Shown: positions 29,334 through 38,964, numbered from the stretch's first letter. The stretch: DNA of 64,000 bases from Amycolatopsis lexingtonensis (GCF_014873755.1 NZ_JADBEG010000001.1:2482501-2546500); one strand, 5' to 3'. The notes: generated by a model not told the origin, from the sequence alone. Numbers and translations are program-made.

Positions 29334-30187
29334 CGACGCTCCAGAGTGGACTGCGGCAGAAGGTCGCCACGCTCGGCAAGCCACGCAAGGCGACCTACGT
29401 CGTGCTGGCGATCTTCGTGCTCGGTTCGCTGTTCCCGTTCTACTGGTCGTTCCTGGTGGCCAGCCGCGACAACGGGATGCTCACCGAGCGCATCCCGCCG
29501 TTCGTGCCCGGCGGCAACTTCTTCGCCAACGCCGCGCGGGTGTTCGACACCGTGCCGTTCTGGAAGGCACTGGCCAACAGCGTCATCGTGTCCGGCACGG
29601 TGACGCTGACGACGGTGCTGTTCTCGTCGCTGGCCGGGTTCGCCTTCGCCAAACTGCGGTTCCGGGGTCGCAACAAGCTGTTCGTGTTCATCGTCGTCAC
29701 GCTCGCGGTGCCCACCCAGCTCGGCATCATCCCGCTGTTCATCGCGATGTCCGAACTGGGCTGGACCGGGAGCCTGACGGCGGTGATCGTGCCCAACCTG
29801 GTCACCGCGTTCGGCGTGTTCTGGATGCGGCAGTACACAGTGGACGCACTGCCGTACGAGCTGATCGAGGCCGCGCGCGTCGACGGCTGCAGCATGATCC
29901 GGATCTTCTGGAACGTCTGCCTGCCCGCGGTCCGGCCGGCCGCGGCGATCCTGGCGATGTTCACGTTCATGATGTCGTGGAACGACTTCCTGTGGCCGCT
30001 GGTGGTCCTGGACGCGGGCAACCCGACCGTCCAGGTCGCGCTGGAGAAGCTCCAGAGCGGCTACTACGTCGACTATTCGCTGGTGCTGGCCGGCACGACC
30101 CTGGCCACCATCCCGATCCTCATCGTCTTCGTCCTCCTCGGCCGCCAGATCGTGGCCGGGATCATGCAAGGTGCCGTGAAAGGGTGA
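29330..30187 (+). CDS. cebG: Sugar ABC transporter permease CebG
   Basis: A 285-residue permease of the MalG type with six helices (YVVLAIFVLGSLFPFYWSF first). The EAA loop is EAARVDGCSMIRIFW (about 182-196), with the conserved Gly. It is the partner of CebF for cello-oligosaccharide uptake. It overlaps cebF by 4 bases and its stop is 2 bases before the bglC ATG. Confidence 0.92.
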   Translation: MTTLQSGLRQKVATLGKPRKATYVVLAIFVLGSLFPFYWSFLVASRDNGMLTERIPPFVPGGNFFANAARVFDTVPFWKALANSVIVSGTVTLTTVLFSSLAGFAFAKLRFRGRNKLFVFIVVTLAVPTQLGIIPLFIAMSELGWTGSLTAVIVPNLVTAFGVFWMRQYTVDALPYELIEAARVDGCSMIRIFWNVCLPAVRPAAAILAMFTFMMSWNDFLWPLVVLDAGNPTVQVALEKLQSGYYVDYSLVLAGTTLATIPILIVFVLLGRQIVAGIMQGAVKG

Positions 30188-30189
30188 AC

Positions 30190-31596
30190 ATGTCCGTACA
30201 TCCCGACAGCGTTCGGGCGGAGACAGCGCTGATGTTCCCGCCCGGCTTCGTCTGGGGCGCCGCCACCGCGGCGTTCCAGGTGGAAGGGGCCACCACGGCC
30301 GACGGTCGCACCGACTCGGTCTGGGACGTCTTCGCGCGCCGTCCGGGTGCGGTCGTGGGCGGCGACACCGGCGACCCGGCGGCCGACCACTACCGCCGCT
30401 ACTCCGAGGACGTCGCGCTCATGCGGCGCCTCGGGCTCGGTGCCTACCGCTTCTCGCTGGCCTGGCCGCGGGTCCGGCCGGACGGCGGCGAGCCGAACGC
30501 CGCCGGGCTCGCCTTCTACGACCGGCTGGTCGACTGCCTGCTCGAGGCGGGCGTCCAGCCGTGGGCGACGCTCTACCACTGGGACCTGCCGCAGGCCCTG
30601 GAGGAAAAGGGCGGCTGGACCTCGCGGGACACCGCGTACCGGTTCGCCGAGTACGCGGAGTCGATCGTGGAGCGCCTCGGTGACCGCGTCGCCAGCTGGT
30701 CGACGCTGAACGAGCCGTGGTGCGCGGCGATGCTGGGCTACGCGGGCGGCATCCACGCGCCCGGCCGCACCGATCACCCGGCCGCCGTCGCCGCCACCCA
30801 CCACCTGCTGCTGGGCCACGGGCTGGCGATGGACGTCATCCGCCGCCACGCGGCGGGGGTCCCGGCCGGGATCACGCTGAATCTGTACCCGGTCGCCGCG
30901 CACGACCCGGCGAACGTCGCCGACGTCGCGGCGGCCCGGCGCATCGACGGCCTGCAGAACCGGCTGTTCCTCGACCCGGTGCTGCGCGGCGGCTACCCGG
31001 ACGACCTGGTCGCCGACCTCGCGCCGTTCGGGCTGGAGTCGGTCGTGCGGGACGAAGACGCCGCCGTGATCGCCGCACACGTCGACTGGCTGGGCGTGAA
31101 CTACTACCGCGACTACCGCGTCGCGGGCCGCCCGGTACCGGGCAGCGAGCCGGCGGGCCCGGAGTGGGTCGGCGCGGGCGACGTCCACTTCGTCCCGGAC
31201 CCGGCGGCCCCGCGCACGGACTCGGGCTGGGAGGTCCAGCCGGCCGGCTTGACGGAGTCCCTACTGCAGGTGCACCGCGGCTACCGTCGGGTCCCGCTGT
31301 ACATCACGGAGAACGGCGCGGCCTACCCAGACGTCATCAGCGACGGCGGTGACATCGTCGACACCGACCGGGTCGCGTTCCTGGACTCCCACCTCCGGGC
31401 AGCGCACGACGCCCTGGCGGCGGGAGTGGACCTGCGCGGGTACTTCTACTGGTCGCTGCTGGACAACTTCGAGTGGGCCGAGGGGTACGCGAAGCGGTTC
31501 GGCCTGGTCCACGTGGATTACGAAACGCAGGTCCGGACGCTGAAGCGCAGCGCGCAGTGGTATTCCCGCGTGATCGGGATGAACGGCCTGGGCTGA
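30190..31596 (+). CDS. bglC: GH1 beta-glucosidase BglC
   Basis: A 468-residue intracellular beta-glucosidase without signal peptide. FPPGFVWGAATAAFQVEG is the GH1 start signature. TLNEPW (acid/base Glu about residue 176) and ITENGA (nucleophile Glu about 374) give a retaining mechanism. It hydrolyses imported cellobiose to glucose, so it both feeds metabolism and removes the inducer of CebR. AAAGGG precedes the ATG. It is the last gene of cebEFG-bglC. Confidence 0.94.
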   Translation: MSVHPDSVRAETALMFPPGFVWGAATAAFQVEGATTADGRTDSVWDVFARRPGAVVGGDTGDPAADHYRRYSEDVALMRRLGLGAYRFSLAWPRVRPDGGEPNAAGLAFYDRLVDCLLEAGVQPWATLYHWDLPQALEEKGGWTSRDTAYRFAEYAESIVERLGDRVASWSTLNEPWCAAMLGYAGGIHAPGRTDHPAAVAATHHLLLGHGLAMDVIRRHAAGVPAGITLNLYPVAAHDPANVADVAAARRIDGLQNRLFLDPVLRGGYPDDLVADLAPFGLESVVRDEDAAVIAAHVDWLGVNYYRDYRVAGRPVPGSEPAGPEWVGAGDVHFVPDPAAPRTDSGWEVQPAGLTESLLQVHRGYRRVPLYITENGAAYPDVISDGGDIVDTDRVAFLDSHLRAAHDALAAGVDLRGYFYWSLLDNFEWAEGYAKRFGLVHVDYETQVRTLKRSAQWYSRVIGMNGLG

Positions 31597-31641
31597 CCCG
31601 GGGATCCGTGGCGGGCACCGGCGCGGGTGCCCGCCACGAGC

Positions 31642-31727
31642 CGCCCCAATGTGGCATTGGTTGCGTCAGACGCACCCAATGTGGCGTTCGGTGCGTCTGA
31701 CGCACCGAACGCCACATTGGGGCGCTT
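31642..31727. repeat. Inverted-repeat element B, copy 2
   Basis: An 86-base nested palindrome after bglC, reading as the reverse complement of copy 1 at 15944-16032 with only a few mismatches, such as GCATTGG for GCGTTGG. It has the same outer arm and the same inner hairpin around CTGACGCA. It may end the ceb transcript. Confidence 0.8.
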
Positions 31728-31774
31728 GAGCCGAGGGCGTGCATTCCGGGACCGCCATTGCCAGACTGGCCGGT

Positions 31775-33541
31775 ATGGGACTGCGCAGCGAAGCTTGGTT
31801 CAACAACCCCGCCGACCCCGGGATGACCGCGCTCTACCTCGAGCGGTACATGAACTGGGGCCTCACCCGGGAGGAGCTGCAGTCCGGCAAGCCGATCATC
31901 GGGATCGCGCAGACCGGCTCCGACCTGTCCCCCTGCAACCGGCACCACCTGCAGCTCGCCGACCGCACCCGCGAAGGCATCCGCGAGGCGGGCGGGATCG
32001 CCATCGAGTTCCCGGTGCATCCCATCCAGGAGACCGGCAAGCGCCCGACCGCCGCCCTCGACCGGAACCTCGCCTACCTCGGACTGGTCGAGACGCTCTA
32101 CGGCTACCCCATCGACGGCGTCGTCCTGACCACCGGCTGCGACAAGACCACCCCCGCCTGCCTGATGGCAGCCGCGACCGTCGACCTCCCCGCCATCGTG
32201 CTGTCCGGCGGCCCCATGCTCAACGGCTGGCACAACGGCGAGCGCACCGGCTCCGGCACCATCATCTGGAAGGCGCGCGAACTGCTCGCGGCCGGTGAGA
32301 TCGACGACGCCGGGTTCATGGAGCTCGTCGCGTCGTCCGCGCCGTCACCCGGGCACTGCAACACCATGGGCACGGCCTCGACGATGAACGCGCTCGCCGA
32401 AGCGCTCGGGATGAGCCTGCCGGGCTGCGCGGCCATCCCGGCGCCGCACCGCGACCGGGCGCGGATGGCCTACCGCACCGGGCTGCGGATCGTCGAGATG
32501 GTGCGCGAGGACCTGAAGCCGTCCGACATCCTGACGCGCGAGGCGTTCGAGAACGCCATCGTGGTGAGCTCGGCGATCGGCGGCTCGACCAACGCGCCCA
32601 TCCACATCGGCGCGATCGCCCGGCACATCGGCGTCGACCTGCCGCTCGAGGACTGGCAGCGGCTCGGCCACGCCGTCCCGCTGCTGGTCGACCTGCAGCC
32701 CGCGGGCAAGTACCTCGGCGAGGAGTTCCACCGCGCCGGCGGCGTCCCCGCCGTCGTGCACGAGCTGATGCGGCACGACCTGATCCACGAAGAAGCCCGG
32801 ACGGTCAACGGCCGCACGCTCGGCGAGAACTGCCGCGACGCCGAAGCCGGCGACCGGGACGTCATCCGGACGTTCGACACCGCGCTGACCGCCGACGCCG
32901 GCTTCCTCGTGCTCAAGGGCAACCTCTTCGACGCGGCGATCATGAAGTCCAGCGTCATCTCGCCGGAGTTCCGGCGCCGCTACCTGGCCAGCGGGGTCTA
33001 CGAGGGCACCGCGGTCGTGTTCGACGGGCCGGAGGACTACCACGCGCGCATCGACGACCCGGACCTCGGCGTCGACGAGCACTCGCTGCTGGTCATGCGC
33101 GGGACCGGCCCGCTCGGCTACCCGGGCTCCGCGGAGGTCGTGAACATGCGGCCGCCGGCGGAGCTGATCAAGCGCGGGGTGCACGAGCTGCCGTGCCTCG
33201 GCGACGGCCGCCAGTCGGGCACGTCCGGCTCGCCGTCGATCCTCAACGCATCCCCCGAAGCCGCGGCGGGCGGCGGGCTCGCCGTGCTGCGGACCGGCGA
33301 CCGGGTGCGGATCGACCTGGCCGCGGGCACCGCCGACGTCCTGATCCCCGACGAGGAACTCGCGCTGCGCCACAAGGAGCTCGCCGAGGCGGGCGGTTAC
33401 CCGGTGCCGGAAGCGCAGACGCCGTGGCAGGAGATCCAGCGGTCGATGGTCGACCAGCTCTGCGACGGCATGGTGCTGCGCCCGGCGGTGGCGTACCAGC
33501 GGATCGCCGAGACGAAGGGCATTCCCCGCGACAACCACTGA
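31775..33541 (+). CDS. IlvD/Edd-family sugar-acid dehydratase
   Basis: A 588-residue Fe-S dehydratase. The three cysteines expected for the cluster lie in [18 protein letters not shown] and [10 protein letters not shown], and the C-terminal lid holds [14 protein letters not shown]. Its length and motifs resemble D-xylonate/L-arabinonate dehydratases (XylD-like) more than the branched-chain enzyme IlvD. It would turn an aldonic acid into its 2-keto-3-deoxy form. It stands alone after repeat B. ATG at 31775 is used; the ribosome-binding site is weak. With an LPMO making aldonic ends nearby, a role on oxidised sugars is tempting but unproved. Confidence 0.85.
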   Translation: MGLRSEAWFNNPADPGMTALYLERYMNWGLTREELQSGKPIIGIAQTGSDLSPCNRHHLQLADRTREGIREAGGIAIEFPVHPIQETGKRPTAALDRNLAYLGLVETLYGYPIDGVVLTTGCDKTTPACLMAAATVDLPAIVLSGGPMLNGWHNGERTGSGTIIWKARELLAAGEIDDAGFMELVASSAPSPGHCNTMGTASTMNALAEALGMSLPGCAAIPAPHRDRARMAYRTGLRIVEMVREDLKPSDILTREAFENAIVVSSAIGGSTNAPIHIGAIARHIGVDLPLEDWQRLGHAVPLLVDLQPAGKYLGEEFHRAGGVPAVVHELMRHDLIHEEARTVNGRTLGENCRDAEAGDRDVIRTFDTALTADAGFLVLKGNLFDAAIMKSSVISPEFRRRYLASGVYEGTAVVFDGPEDYHARIDDPDLGVDEHSLLVMRGTGPLGYPGSAEVVNMRPPAELIKRGVHELPCLGDGRQSGTSGSPSILNASPEAAAGGGLAVLRTGDRVRIDLAAGTADVLIPDEELALRHKELAEAGGYPVPEAQTPWQEIQRSMVDQLCDGMVLRPAVAYQRIAETKGIPRDNH

Positions 33542-33558
33542 TTTCACCGCACCGGCCC

Positions 33559-33584
33559 GCTTTGAACGGGTCCCGAGCGGGTAT
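33559..33584 (+). promoter_or_regulatory. SigB-type promoter for DUF3040 gene
   Basis: GCTT, 16 bases, then GGGTAT fits GNNT-N14..16-GGGTA, with the -10 ending 30 bases before the ATG. Confidence 0.5.
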
Positions 33585-33614
33585 CACTCCGGTAGCCGAG
33601 GCGAGGAGGATCCC

Positions 33615-33923
33615 ATGCTTCCGGAGCGAGAACACCACGCGCTGCGCGAAATCGAAGCGGAGCTGCGCGCGAGTGACCCGGCGTTCGCCGCCGCCTTCAG
33701 CGGCCACAAGCTGCGCGGGGTCAGGCGCTGGAACCTGCTTCTGGTGCTCTGCGACGTCACCGCCGTCGTGATGCTGCTCGTCGGCCTCTTCGCCCGGGAC
33801 GCCGCGCTCGTGCTGTGGGGCACGGTGAGCTCGGGAGCGCTGGTGGCGTGGCACATCGCCCGCGCCGAAACTGCTCGCCAGGACACCGAAGACGGCGCCG
33901 CCCCGACCGCGGGCGCGCACTGA
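33615..33923 (+). CDS. DUF3040 membrane protein
   Basis: A 102-residue protein of the actinobacterial DUF3040 family. The N-terminal LPEREHHALREIEAELRASDP is its signature, followed by two hydrophobic helices (about 40-60 and 64-82) that form a hairpin in the membrane. GAGGAGG lies just before the ATG. Function is unknown; family members are often stress-regulated, and a SigB-type promoter precedes this one. Confidence 0.8.
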   Translation: MLPEREHHALREIEAELRASDPAFAAAFSGHKLRGVRRWNLLLVLCDVTAVVMLLVGLFARDAALVLWGTVSSGALVAWHIARAETARQDTEDGAAPTAGAH

Positions 33924-33942
33924 CCCGGCGCTCCACAGTGGA

Positions 33943-35064
33943 CTAGGCGTCGGCCTTCGCCGCGCCCGCGACCGCCTCGGCCATGGCGGGCACCAGCGCT
34001 TCGTCGAACACGCTGGGCACGATCCGGTCCGGCGCCAGGTCTTCTCCGACGACGTCGGCCAGCGCGTGCGCGGCGGCGAGCAGCATGTGCTCGGTCACCC
34101 GCGGCGCGCCCGAGTCGAGCAGCCCGCGGAACATCCCGGGGAACGCCAGCACGTTGTTGATCTGGTTGGGGAAGTCACTGCGCCCGGTCGCGACGATCTC
34201 GGCGTGCTGCCCGGCCGCCTCGGGATCGACTTCCGGGTCCGGATTCGCCAGCGCGAACACGATCGCGCGCTCCGCCATGGCCTCGACGTCCTCGGGCGCC
34301 AAGAGCCCGCCGGCGCTGACGCCGATGAAGACGTCCGCACCGCGCAAGGCGTCCTTCAGCGAACCGGGGGCACCACCCGTGTTCTCCGCCAGCCAGCCCT
34401 TCTCCCCCACCAGGTCCCGGTCTTCGTGCAGGACGCCTTCGCGATCGCAGACGACGATCCCGTCGGACGGGTAGCCGGCGCGCAGCAGCAGCCGGGCGAT
34501 CGCGCTGCCCGCCGCGCCGGCGCCGGAGATGACGACCGACGTCCCCGCGGGGTCGCGGCCGGTCAGCTTCAGCGCGTTGTGCAGCGCGCCGAGCACGACG
34601 ACCGCGGTGCCGTGCTGGTCGTCGTGGAAGACGGGGATGTCGAGCTCGTCGTGCAGCCGCCGCTCGACGGTGAAGCAGCGCGGCGCGGCGATGTCTTCGA
34701 GGTTGATCGCGCCGAACGACGTCGCGAGGTCCTTCACCGTGCGGACGAGGTCGTCGGGTTCGCGGCTGACCGGGCAGATCGGCCAGGCGTCGACGTCGGC
34801 GAACCGCTTGAGCAGGGCCGCCTTGCCCTCCATCACCGGCAGGGCGGCGGCCGGGCCGCGGTCGCCGAGCCCGAGCAGCGCCGAGCCGTCGGAGACGATG
34901 GCGACCGAGTTGGCCTTGACCGTCTCCCGCCCGAGCGCGGACGGGTCGTCGGCGACCCGCTTCGCCTGGTCCGCGACGCCCGGCGTGTAGTGCTCGGCCA
35001 GGTCCTCGGGGGTTTCCAGGGCGACGCGGGTCGCCACTTCCACTTTTCCTCGGCTGCGCGTCAT
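33943..35064 (-). CDS. NAD(P)-dependent malic enzyme
   Basis: A 373-residue short-form malic enzyme that decarboxylates malate to pyruvate with NAD(P) reduction. LAEHYTPGVAD opens the fold, NLEDIAAPRCF and PVFHDDQHGTAVVVLGAL supply metal-ligand acids, and VISGAGAAGSAIARLLL (about residue 180) is the dinucleotide site. It is monocistronic. A GGGTAC lies only about 10 bases before its ATG, with a GACT 16 bases further, so a SigB-type leaderless start is possible but weak. It could balance redox during stress. Confidence 0.9.
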   Translation of the reverse strand: MTRSRGKVEVATRVALETPEDLAEHYTPGVADQAKRVADDPSALGRETVKANSVAIVSDGSALLGLGDRGPAAALPVMEGKAALLKRFADVDAWPICPVSREPDDLVRTVKDLATSFGAINLEDIAAPRCFTVERRLHDELDIPVFHDDQHGTAVVVLGALHNALKLTGRDPAGTSVVISGAGAAGSAIARLLLRAGYPSDGIVVCDREGVLHEDRDLVGEKGWLAENTGGAPGSLKDALRGADVFIGVSAGGLLAPEDVEAMAERAIVFALANPDPEVDPEAAGQHAEIVATGRSDFPNQINNVLAFPGMFRGLLDSGAPRVTEHMLLAAAHALADVVGEDLAPDRIVPSVFDEALVPAMAEAVAGAAKADA

Positions 35065-35093
35065 ACCGGCCGGGTACCCGCGCGGCGCGGTGC

Positions 35094-35510
35094 TCAGTCG
35101 TAGGAGAGCGCCTCGACCAGCTCGCCCGCGCTCGGGTTCGCCAGCGCCCTGGCCACGTCGGCCTGCGCGACGATCCCGACCAGGTCGTGCCCGTCGATCA
35201 CCGGCAGCCGGCGCACTCGGTGCTCGGACATCGTGCGCAGGATCTGCTCGGCGTCGTCGTCGGCACCGATCGTCACGGCCTCGCCCTGGGCCAGCTCACC
35301 GACGTGGAGCGCGCGCGTGTCCTTGCCCTCGGCCAGCACCTTCACGACGATGTCACGGTCGGTGATCATGCCCTTCAGCCGGTTGTCCTCACCGCAGATC
35401 GGCAGGGCACCGACGCCCAGCCGGGCCATGGTGACCGCGGCGTCCTGCACGGTGTCGGACTCGCGGGCACAGGTGGCGTCCGCCGTCATGATGTCGCGTG
35501 CGGTGGTCAT
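35094..35510 (-). CDS. Two-CBS-domain protein
   Basis: A 138-residue protein made of one Bateman pair: MTTARDIMTADATCARE and a second CBS domain with LAQGEAVTIGADDDAEQILRTM, ending in LVGIVAQADVARAL. It resembles the hypoxia-response protein Hrp1 of Mycobacterium. Such modules bind adenosyl ligands and sense energy charge; the partner is unknown. AAAGGAG precedes the ATG. It lies opposite UdgX in a divergent region. Confidence 0.85.
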   Translation of the reverse strand: MTTARDIMTADATCARESDTVQDAAVTMARLGVGALPICGEDNRLKGMITDRDIVVKVLAEGKDTRALHVGELAQGEAVTIGADDDAEQILRTMSEHRVRRLPVIDGHDLVGIVAQADVARALANPSAGELVEALSYD

Positions 35511-35541
35511 CGTGAACTCCTTTCTTCCGGTTGCTGGACGG

Positions 35542-35566
35542 CTACCCGGGGTCGCCGGGTTTACTC
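35542..35566 (-). promoter_or_regulatory. SigB-type promoter for CBS-protein gene
   Basis: On the minus strand GAGT, 15 bases, GGGTAG matches the loose SigB consensus, about 32 bases before the CBS ATG. On the plus strand GTTTAC (35559-35564) with GGGAAT (35579-35584) gives a less perfect promoter for udgX. Confidence 0.4.
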
Positions 35567-35594
35567 GGCGGCCGTCCGGGGAATTTCCGGCCAC

Positions 35595-36221
35595 ATGCCG
35601 GATTCCCGCGGCGCCGAGCCGCCGGACACCACCGACTTCGACCGCCTGCGCTCGGCGGCGTCGGGGTGTCAGGGGTGCACGCTGTACCAGGACGCCACGC
35701 AGACCGTCTTCGGCGAAGGCACGGCCGGGGCGAAGGTCCTCGTCGTCGGCGAGCAGCCGGGCGACAAGGAGGACGTGGCGGGCGAGCCGTTCGTCGGCCC
35801 GGCGGGCAAGCTCCTGGACCGTGCGTTCGAGGAGGCCGGCTTCGACCGGCGGTCGCTGTACGTGACGAACGCGGTCAAGCACTTCAAGTTCAAGCGCGAG
35901 GGCAAGCGCCGCATCCACCAGAAACCGGGCCGCACGGAAGTGGTCGCGTGCCGCCCGTGGCTGCTGGCGGAGCTGCGCGCGGTGCGCCCGGAACTGGTGC
36001 TGCTGCTGGGCGCGACGGCCGCGCAGTCGGTGCTGGGCCCGAAGTTCCGGCTCACCGAGCACCGCGGCGAGCCGGTCGAGCCGCCGGAGGACCTGACGGA
36101 ACTGGTGCCGTCCGCGGTGGCGACGGTCCACCCGTCGGCGGTGCTGCGGGCCCCGGACCGGGACGAGGCGTACGCGGCTTTCGTGGCAGATCTCAAGGCG
36201 GCGGGCAAGCTGCTGGGCTGA
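35595..36221 (+). CDS. udgX: UdgX-type uracil-DNA glycosylase
   Basis: A 208-residue family 4-like uracil-DNA glycosylase. Four cysteines (CQGCTLY, and others) suit an Fe-S cluster. VVGEQPGDKEDVAGEPFVG is motif A. KRRIH at residues 104-108 is the loop unique to UdgX, whose histidine forms a covalent bond to the abasic sugar after uracil release. VHPSAVLRAP is motif B. The position of this His, 108, agrees closely with 109 in the mycobacterial enzyme and supports the ATG at 35595. It is convergent with the polymerase gene of the NHEJ operon (2-base gap), making a repair cluster. Confidence 0.92.
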   Translation: MPDSRGAEPPDTTDFDRLRSAASGCQGCTLYQDATQTVFGEGTAGAKVLVVGEQPGDKEDVAGEPFVGPAGKLLDRAFEEAGFDRRSLYVTNAVKHFKFKREGKRRIHQKPGRTEVVACRPWLLAELRAVRPELVLLLGATAAQSVLGPKFRLTEHRGEPVEPPEDLTELVPSAVATVHPSAVLRAPDRDEAYAAFVADLKAAGKLLG

Positions 36222-36223
36222 AG

Positions 36224-37087
36224 TCAGCCCAGCTTCGCCAGCGCGGCCTCGGCCGACGCCGCGTGCCCGTCCAGGTCGCGCCACGGATCGTCCTTGCGGG
36301 CCAGCCGCTGCTTCTCCTTCGCCAGGCTCCAGCCGTCCGGGTCGGCCTTGCCCAGCTCCCGCCAGTCCAACGGCGTCGCCGCCGCCGCACCTGGCCGCGC
36401 ACGCAGGGAGTACGGCGCCACGAACGTCTGCGCGTACCCGTTCCGGTTCGCGTCCAGGAAGATCCGGTCGCCGCGCTTTTCCTTGCGCTGGGCCGTGGTC
36501 AGGCGGTCCGGGTCGGCAGCCGCGACGCGGTCGGCCAGGGCCCGGGACAGGTCCAGCACGACTTCGGTGTCCGACTTCGCGTCCAAGGGTGCCAGCACGT
36601 GGAAACCACGGCCGCCGGTGGCCTGGACGAACGCCGTCAGCCCTGCGCGCTCGTATTCGTCACGGATGCGCCGGGCGGTCGCGCGCAGCTCCGCCACCGG
36701 CGTGCGGTCCGGCGGGTCGAGGTCCAGCACCAGGCGGTCGGGCCGCTCCGGAGCATCCACAGTGGACAGCCAGACGTGGAACTCCACCGTCCCCTGGTTC
36801 GCCAGGTACTCCAGCGTTTCCGCGTCGTCGCAGACCACGTAGTCGTCCGTCCCGCCGCCGCGCCGGGGGACGCGCTCGACGCGGACCGAGTCCGGGAAGT
36901 GCTCGCCCGGGTGCTTCTGGAACCAGCCCTGCTTCGCGATGCCGTCCGGGAAGCGCCGCAACGTCAGCGGGCGGCCGCGCAGGTGCGGCACCATGACGTC
37001 CGCGACGTCCCGGTAGTACCCGACGACGTCGCCCTTGGTCAGCCCGTCGTCCGGGTAGAACACCTTGTCCTCGTGGGAAATCTTCAT
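36224..37087 (-). CDS. ligD: LigD-type polymerase/primase domain protein
   Basis: A 287-residue archaeo-eukaryotic primase-like polymerase, found in other bacteria as the POL part of LigD and here as a free protein. DKVFYPDDGLTKGDVVGYY is the family start. LVLDLDPPD holds the metal-binding Asp pair, and TGGRGFHVLAPL the conserved His. It adds (ribo)nucleotides to fill gaps at broken ends before joining. The ATG overlaps the ligase stop (ATGA). It is third gene of Ku-ligase-polymerase. Confidence 0.9.
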   Translation of the reverse strand: MKISHEDKVFYPDDGLTKGDVVGYYRDVADVMVPHLRGRPLTLRRFPDGIAKQGWFQKHPGEHFPDSVRVERVPRRGGGTDDYVVCDDAETLEYLANQGTVEFHVWLSTVDAPERPDRLVLDLDPPDRTPVAELRATARRIRDEYERAGLTAFVQATGGRGFHVLAPLDAKSDTEVVLDLSRALADRVAAADPDRLTTAQRKEKRGDRIFLDANRNGYAQTFVAPYSLRARPGAAAATPLDWRELGKADPDGWSLAKEKQRLARKDDPWRDLDGHAASAEAALAKLG

Positions 37088-38028
37088 GCCCGCTCCCGTA
37101 CGACGTCCGCGGCCTTCTTGTCCTCGCGCAGCCCGGCGAACCGCGGGTGCCGCAGCCGCCCGTCGCGCGTCCATTCGGAGAAGCCGATCTGCGCCACCAG
37201 CTCCGGCCGGACCCAGTGCGCGCCGCGCTCCCCCACCGGGCCGTGGAACGGCGAGCTCGGCGTCTCCAGGTCCTTCAGCCGCGCGTGCAACGACGCCAGC
37301 AGCCGCTCGTCGAAGCCGGTGCCGACCTTGCCCGCGTACTTCAGGCCGCCGTCTTCGTGGTAGCCGAGCAGGAGCGCGCCGAAGCCGTGCCGGGCGCCTC
37401 GGGGATCGGTGAAGCCGCCGATGACGAGTTCCTGACCCTGCGCGCACTTGAACTTCAGCCAGTCGGGTGACCGCCCGTGGTGGTACGGCGCGTCGGCCCG
37501 CTTGGCGATGACGCCTTCCCAGCCCCGCCGGCAGGCTTCCTCGAAGAACTTCTCGCCCTCGGTGTTGCGGTGCGCCGACAGCCGCAACGGGTCACCGAAG
37601 TCGAACGCGTCCCGCAGCAGCGCCTTCCGCTGCCGCAGCGGCAGGCCGGTCGTGTCCTGGTCGTCGAAGTACAGCAGGTCGAACAGGTAGTAGTAGACGC
37701 GCACGCCGGTCGCGCGGGCGCGGACCGGGTCGCTCACGTGGATCCGCGGCTGGAGCGCGGCGAAGCTCGTGTTCGCCCCGTCGAACGCCACGATCTCGCC
37801 GTCGGCGACGAACCGCGGGCCGCCCCGCGCCGCGAGGCCGTCGACGATCTCGGGGTAGGCGGCGTCCATCACCTTGCGGTTGCGGGAGTACAGCGTCGGC
37901 GCACCGGAGTCGCGGACGCAGATCGCGCGGACGCCGTCCAGCTTGCGCTCGAAGATCCACTCTTCGCCGGAGAACCGGCGGTCGGTGAGCGTGGCCAGGG
38001 TGGGCTCGCGCCAGCCGGGTCCGGTCAC
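37084..38028 (-). CDS. ligD: ATP-dependent DNA ligase (LigD ligase part)
   Basis: A 314-residue ligase. FERKLDGVRA (near residue 33) holds the adenylated lysine (motif I), FVADGEIVAFDG is motif III, EGVIAKRAD motif IV and WLKFKCAQ motif V. The OB domain follows, to REDKKAADVVRERA. It seals double-strand breaks with Ku. GTG at 38028 overlaps the Ku stop by 4 bases, and the end overlaps the polymerase ATG, so all three genes are coupled. No phosphoesterase domain is present. Confidence 0.92.
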   Translation of the reverse strand: MTGPGWREPTLATLTDRRFSGEEWIFERKLDGVRAICVRDSGAPTLYSRNRKVMDAAYPEIVDGLAARGGPRFVADGEIVAFDGANTSFAALQPRIHVSDPVRARATGVRVYYYLFDLLYFDDQDTTGLPLRQRKALLRDAFDFGDPLRLSAHRNTEGEKFFEEACRRGWEGVIAKRADAPYHHGRSPDWLKFKCAQGQELVIGGFTDPRGARHGFGALLLGYHEDGGLKYAGKVGTGFDERLLASLHARLKDLETPSSPFHGPVGERGAHWVRPELVAQIGFSEWTRDGRLRHPRFAGLREDKKAADVVRERA

Positions 38029-38942
38029 GAGGCCTTCAGCGCCTTCTCCAGCTCGGCGCGCGTCATCTTCGACCGGCCCTTGACGCCCTGCTCGCGGGCG
38101 AGCTTGTCCAGGTCCGCTTTGGACAGTTCGCCGAGGTCCCGCTTGGCCGGCTTCTTGGCGCCGCCCTTGCGGTTCTTCACGCTGCGCGAGAGCGCCTCGA
38201 AGAGGTCGACGACGTCGGCCGAGGGCTCCGGCTCCTCTTCGTGCGTGATCTCCTTGCCCGCTTTCTTGGCCTTGATCAGCTCTTCGACGCGCTTCGAGTA
38301 CTCGTCGCGGTAGTCCTCGGGCCGCCACGGCGCGGTCATCTCGTCGACCAGCGCGAGCGCCATGTCGAGCTCCTTCGGCCGCGGCTTCGGCAGCTCGGGC
38401 AGCTTGCCCATGACGTCCTTCGGCTTCCGCAGGTCCGCGACGAAGTGCAGGGTGTTGAGCACCATGACGCCCTCGCCGGCACGGACCGCCGCGAGGTATT
38501 CCTTGCCGCGCAGCACGAACTTCGCGACGCCGGCCTTTTCGCTGCGGTCCATCGCCTGCAGCAGCAGGCCGTACGCCTTGGCGAAATCTTCCTTCGCCGG
38601 CTTGAGCCAGTACGTCTTGTCGAAGAACCAGGGGTCGATGTCGTCGAGCTCGACGAACTGCTCGATGTCGATCCGGCGGGACCGCTCGGGCGCGATCTCG
38701 TCCAGCTCGTCCGGCTCGACGAGCACGTGGTCGCCGCCGCCGAGGTCGTAGCCCTTGACGATCTCGTCCTGGCCGACCTCGTCACCGGTCCGTTCGTTGA
38801 CGCGGCGGTTGCGGATCCGGTCCGACGTGCCGCGTTCGAACTGGTGGAAGTGGATCGTGTGGTCCGCCACCGCGGGGTACAGCTCCACGGGGACCGTCAC
38901 CAGCCCCAGGCTCAGCGCGCCGCTCCACACCGGTCTCGCCAT
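38025..38942 (-). CDS. ku: Ku homologue, NHEJ end-binding protein
   Basis: A 305-residue bacterial Ku. MARPVWSGALSLGLVTVPVELY is the typical start and the ring-forming core runs to about residue 215. A lysine-rich linker then leads to a SAP/Rho-N-like C-terminus (LSKADLDKLAREQGVKGR onward) found in long actinobacterial Ku forms. As a homodimer it threads on DNA ends and recruits the ligase. GAGGAGG precedes the ATG. A strong SigB-type promoter lies 22 bases upstream, which would tie break repair to stress or stationary phase. It shares its C-terminal motif with the basic protein at 41650. Confidence 0.95.
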   Translation of the reverse strand: MARPVWSGALSLGLVTVPVELYPAVADHTIHFHQFERGTSDRIRNRRVNERTGDEVGQDEIVKGYDLGGGDHVLVEPDELDEIAPERSRRIDIEQFVELDDIDPWFFDKTYWLKPAKEDFAKAYGLLLQAMDRSEKAGVAKFVLRGKEYLAAVRAGEGVMVLNTLHFVADLRKPKDVMGKLPELPKPRPKELDMALALVDEMTAPWRPEDYRDEYSKRVEELIKAKKAGKEITHEEEPEPSADVVDLFEALSRSVKNRKGGAKKPAKRDLGELSKADLDKLAREQGVKGRSKMTRAELEKALKAS

Positions 38943-38964
38943 CTCGACCTCCTCACCGGCAGCG

